Shown: piece by piece, positions 61,179-64,000 of the stretch
How the letters are laid out: each line of letters starts with the position of its first letter
Numbering within the stretch: position 1 is the stretch's first letter
DNA from: Porticoccus sp002341315
GTDB taxonomy: Bacteria > Pseudomonadota > Gammaproteobacteria > Pseudomonadales > Porticoccaceae
Direction: 5' to 3' (one strand)
Assembly: GCF_047634355.1 (NCBI RefSeq)
Contig: NZ_JBLIAL010000013.1
DNA length: 64,000 nucleotides
Made by a program: the position numbers and the translations under genes
Notes under the pieces: generated by a model
What the model was told of the DNA's origin: nothing
Databases searched by the model: none
Seen by the model: only the letters and a program-made list of their open reading frames with translations

Positions 61179-62637
61179 CAGCACGCAGGTTTTCCTTTGT
61201 GAAATCAGCCGGGTGGCATCTATTGCCATGGTTGTGATGTTGGCCGTGCCGTATTCGCTGAATGCCGGCGAATGGAAAAGCAAGGGGAGCATTACTTTTG
61301 GCGAGATTTACACGGACAATGTCGAACTGGACGATGACAACAAGGAGAGCAAGTTTATCAGTGTGGTACGACCTACCATCGAACTTGAAGGTAAAGGCAG
61401 ACGCGCTGAAATGTCGCTGGTTGGTGCTTTTGAGTTTAACAATGTAGGTGGTGGCGCAGACTCCTTTAATCCCAGGGTGCGTGGTGATGGCGCCGTTGAG
61501 TTACTGGAAGATTTCTTTTTTGTTGAAGGTGATATCTATTCCAATCAGACGCTTATCGACCCTTTCGCCGCTTCTGGCAGCACCCAGCTCAACAGATCCG
61601 ACAACGTTACAACCACCTACGATTACAGCATAAGTCCCTATCTTGTTCATCGCTTTGCACGGTTTGCCGATCTTCAGGTGCGCTATACCTATGATGACCA
61701 GATCAACAAGGGCGATGAGCTCTCCGACAGTGTTCGAAAAATGTCAGCGGTGACGCTCAATAGCGGTCCGGATTTTGGTCTGCTGAGCTGGACCCTTCGA
61801 GCCGACCACCAGAAAACGGAATTTGATGGCGATGGCTTCATGAATCAGGATGGGGATAATGAACGCTCTACAGCCAGTGTCAGGTTGGGCTATGCCCTGG
61901 ATCGAAAGTGGCAGGTCAATGCTACCCTGGGTCAGGAGTGGAATAACTTTCAGACTGTCGATGACGACAATACCGATGGTGATTTCTGGGATGTGGGTCT
62001 GGTATGGACCCCGAACAGGCGAACAACTTTTGACTTCGGCTACGGCAAACATTTTTTTGGTACTACACCCCGCTTCAAGTTTACCCATACCACCCGTCGG
62101 ACATCTCTTGCCGTCAACTACAGTCGCAGCATCACCGATACCCGGTCAGAGAGGCGGGCTGCCAGCCTGTTCCCGGGAGAAGACCCGTTTGGAGACCTGA
62201 TTGATCCAATTACCGGAGAGCCGCTCTTTCTGACAGATAACCTCACTTTCCGGGACCAGGGGATTTTTGTTAATGAGTTGTTTGATGCTTCGCTAACCCT
62301 GAAAGGCAAACGCAGTGATCTGACCTTTTTTGTGCGGGAGTCAAAGCAGCTCCGAGAGGACATCGACAGTGACGCAAAGTTTACCTCCACAGGTGTTCGG
62401 TTTAATCGAAAACTGTCTTCAAAAATCAGTGTTACCTCAAGATTGAGTCTGGATGAAAGAGAAAACCGGGCCACTTCAGAGTCGGAAATTACCAGGTTTT
62501 ATCTGAGCCTTGATCGTCAGCTGGGTCCCAAGACCACTGTAACGCTTGGCTACAGTTTTTCTGACAGGGACGCAGATGGTTTTGGGCGCGATTATAAAGA
62601 AAACCGTTTAAACCTGGGCCTGACAATAGATTTTTAG
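61171..62637 (+). CDS. PEP-CTERM-associated outer-membrane beta-barrel protein (TIGR03016-like)
   Basis: The 488-residue protein has a signal peptide (about residues 1-32, ending SLNAG) and a chain of alternating polar-hydrophobic strands typical of an outer-membrane beta-barrel, ending LNLGLTIDF. The ATG at 61171 was chosen over a GTG at 61159 because it is a better start and gives a cleaner signal peptide. It matches the family that accompanies exosortase-A loci and may serve in polymer secretion. Confidence 0.82.
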   Translation: MNNSTQVFLCEISRVASIAMVVMLAVPYSLNAGEWKSKGSITFGEIYTDNVELDDDNKESKFISVVRPTIELEGKGRRAEMSLVGAFEFNNVGGGADSFNPRVRGDGAVELLEDFFFVEGDIYSNQTLIDPFAASGSTQLNRSDNVTTTYDYSISPYLVHRFARFADLQVRYTYDDQINKGDELSDSVRKMSAVTLNSGPDFGLLSWTLRADHQKTEFDGDGFMNQDGDNERSTASVRLGYALDRKWQVNATLGQEWNNFQTVDDDNTDGDFWDVGLVWTPNRRTTFDFGYGKHFFGTTPRFKFTHTTRRTSLAVNYSRSITDTRSERRAASLFPGEDPFGDLIDPITGEPLFLTDNLTFRDQGIFVNELFDASLTLKGKRSDLTFFVRESKQLREDIDSDAKFTSTGVRFNRKLSSKISVTSRLSLDERENRATSESEITRFYLSLDRQLGPKTTVTLGYSFSDRDADGFGRDYKENRLNLGLTIDF

Positions 62638-62647
62638 GATATTTCAT

Positions 62648-63793
62648 ATGGTCAGGAAGCCACAGCCTCCACAGATCCTCTGTGTTGTAGGTGCAAGACC
62701 AAACTTCATGAAAATAGCACCGATTATGCGAGCGCTAAATCACCCGCAATCGGGCCTTTCTGGCAAGCTGATTCATACCGGGCAACATTACGATGCCGCC
62801 ATGAAGACAACCTTCTTTGAGCAGTTGCATATCCCCCAGCCCGATATTGATCTCGAGGTGGGATCCGGCACCCATGCCACACAAACGGCAGATATCATGA
62901 AACGTTTTGAGCCGGTCCTCGATGATCAGCTGCCCCATGCAGTACTGGTGGTGGGCGACGTGAATTCCACCATTGCCTGTGCGCTGGTCGCCGTGAAAAA
63001 AGGTATTCCGGTGATTCATGTGGAAGCAGGGCTGCGCAGTGGGGATCGCACCATGCCCGAGGAGATCAACCGGGTATTGACGGATCAGATTTCGGAACTG
63101 CTGTTTACCACTGAAAAATCGGCCGCTGACAACCTGCTGCGGGAGGGGGTTGACTCGGATCGCATTCATTTTGCCGGAAATGTGATGATCGACACGCTGC
63201 GTTATAACCTGGCACAGGCGATACCGGCGATGACGACCACTTCCGGGCTGAAAAAAAATGGCTCAAGGGTGGATCTCACCAACGGTTATGGCCTGTTGAC
63301 ACTGCACCGTCCGGCCAATGTTGATCACCCCGAAGTGTTGCAGAACCTGCTCAGCGCGTTGGTTGACATCAGCCGGGATATTCCGCTGGTCTTTCCCGTC
63401 CACCCCCGGACCCGACAACGCATCATTGATGCCGGGCTGGAGCCAATGATTGCCTCCTCGGCGCTATACATGACAGGCCCGCTAGGTTATCTCGAGATGC
63501 TGGGCATGATGAAGGACGCCCGCCTGGTGCTCACCGATTCCGGAGGAATTCAGGAGGAAACGACAGCGCTGGGCGTTCCCTGTGTCACCCTTCGTGAGAA
63601 TACCGAACGGCCCATTACCGTGGAGCAGGGGACCAATACCATTGTCGGTACTGATCCGCGGGCAATCCGTACCTGCGTTGCGGATATTCTCAGTACCGGT
63701 GGAAAATCGGGTTGTATCCCCGAGCTTTGGGATGGTCAGGCGGCAGAGAGAATCGTGGAAGCAATTGCTCTCTGGTCCAACGGGAGCCCGTAG
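62648..63793 (+). CDS. wecB: UDP-N-acetylglucosamine 2-epimerase (non-hydrolysing)
   Basis: The enzyme converts UDP-GlcNAc to UDP-ManNAc. The 381-residue protein has CVVGARPNFMKIAP (12-25), HTGQHYD, GDVNST, HVEAGLRSGDRTMPEE with catalytic residues of the family, and TDSGGIQEE near the C terminus. Sited inside the XrtA locus, it probably supplies a ManNAc-derived sugar for the polymer. It overlaps the next gene by one base. Confidence 0.93.
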   Translation: MVRKPQPPQILCVVGARPNFMKIAPIMRALNHPQSGLSGKLIHTGQHYDAAMKTTFFEQLHIPQPDIDLEVGSGTHATQTADIMKRFEPVLDDQLPHAVLVVGDVNSTIACALVAVKKGIPVIHVEAGLRSGDRTMPEEINRVLTDQISELLFTTEKSAADNLLREGVDSDRIHFAGNVMIDTLRYNLAQAIPAMTTTSGLKKNGSRVDLTNGYGLLTLHRPANVDHPEVLQNLLSALVDISRDIPLVFPVHPRTRQRIIDAGLEPMIASSALYMTGPLGYLEMLGMMKDARLVLTDSGGIQEETTALGVPCVTLRENTERPITVEQGTNTIVGTDPRAIRTCVADILSTGGKSGCIPELWDGQAAERIVEAIALWSNGSP

Positions 63794-64000
63794 TGAATTA
63801 CACAACCTCTATTCGCAATGCCATGTCGGTCGATGTGGAGGACTATTATCATGTCTCCGCCTTCGAGGGCTGTATCAATAAACAACAATGGAATGAGATG
63901 CCCTGTCGCATAGAGGCCAATATGGAGCGAATCCTGGCCCTGTTTGAGCGAAAGAGCATCAAGGCAACCTTTTTTACTCTGGGTTGTGTGGCCGAGCGCT
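63793..64000 (+). CDS. XrtA-type polysaccharide deacetylase, 5' part (gene continues beyond the window)
   Basis: The frame is open to the end of the window, giving at least 69 residues. A GTG at 63793 overlaps the wecB stop (TAGTG); an ATG at 63823 begins MSVDVEDYYHVSAFEG, the start typical of PEP-CTERM/XrtA-type NodB deacetylases, with the metal-binding Asp of DVED. The following segment (RKSIKATFFTLGCVAER) fits the NodB fold. The C-terminal part is outside the window. Confidence 0.88.
   Translation, partial: MNYTTSIRNAMSVDVEDYYHVSAFEGCINKQQWNEMPCRIEANMERILALFERKSIKATFFTLGCVAER

Overview
The window is chromosomal DNA from a gammaproteobacterium. Signs of this are the str-S10-spc-alpha ribosomal gene order, the lptD-surA-pdxA-rsmA-apaG-apaH block, the ybeZ-ybeY-corC-lnt block, and an amgK-murU pair divergent from lptD as in Pseudomonas and its relatives. 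Together with a XrtA/PEP-CTERM type exopolysaccharide locus, this suggests a marine, Cellvibrionales/Pseudomonadales-like gammaproteobacterium; that placement is inference. No rRNA, tRNA, CRISPR array, insertion sequence or prophage was seen.

Region 1 (1-19925, plus strand) is almost entirely translation and transcription machinery: the 3' end of rpoC, rpsL-rpsG-fusA-tuf, the eleven-gene S10 operon, the spc operon with secY and a short rpmJ (16712-16828), and rpsM-rpsK-rpsD-rpoA-rplQ. Two near-consensus sigma-70 promoters, before rpsL and before rpsJ, share the same 40-base layout and the same CGCCTCC initiation region. Clear hairpins follow tuf and rplQ.

Region 2 (20017-44937) is housekeeping: galE; a PAS-type sensor histidine kinase whose ATP-binding motifs look eroded; an AtoE-like fatty-acid transporter; an overlapping minus-strand chain lptD-surA-pdxA-rsmA-apaG-apaH (outer-membrane assembly, vitamin B6, rRNA methylation, Ap4A hydrolysis); amgK-murU (peptidoglycan recycling) and a VanZ-like protein; holA-lptE-leuS; lnt-corC-ybeY-ybeZ; miaB; a DUF1820 gene; and an AspT-type aminotransferase.

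Region 3 (45065-64000, running off the right edge) is an envelope/exopolysaccharide locus of the XrtA type: an ExeA-like ATPase, a UDP-GalNAcA pathway (dehydrogenase plus epimerase), the PrsK/PrsR two-component pair, an EpsB-type initiating sugar transferase, an export lipoprotein, a chain-length protein, a tyrosine autokinase, an outer-membrane beta-barrel protein, a UDP-GlcNAc 2-epimerase and the start of a polysaccharide deacetylase. No exosortase or PEP-CTERM substrate is in the window; they would be expected beyond the right edge or elsewhere.

Inside region 3 sits the most interesting unit: a four-gene minus-strand cassette (46691-49655) with a Tat-exported, six-cysteine protein of unknown function, a PqqD/RRE-like protein, an HprK-related kinase and a nucleotidyltransferase-family protein. 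It has a strong sigma-54 (-24/-12) promoter match at 49704-49719. PrsR, encoded 5 kb away, is a sigma-54 activator with an intact GAFTGA motif, so the cassette may be a modification system for a secreted protein controlled together with the exopolysaccharide.
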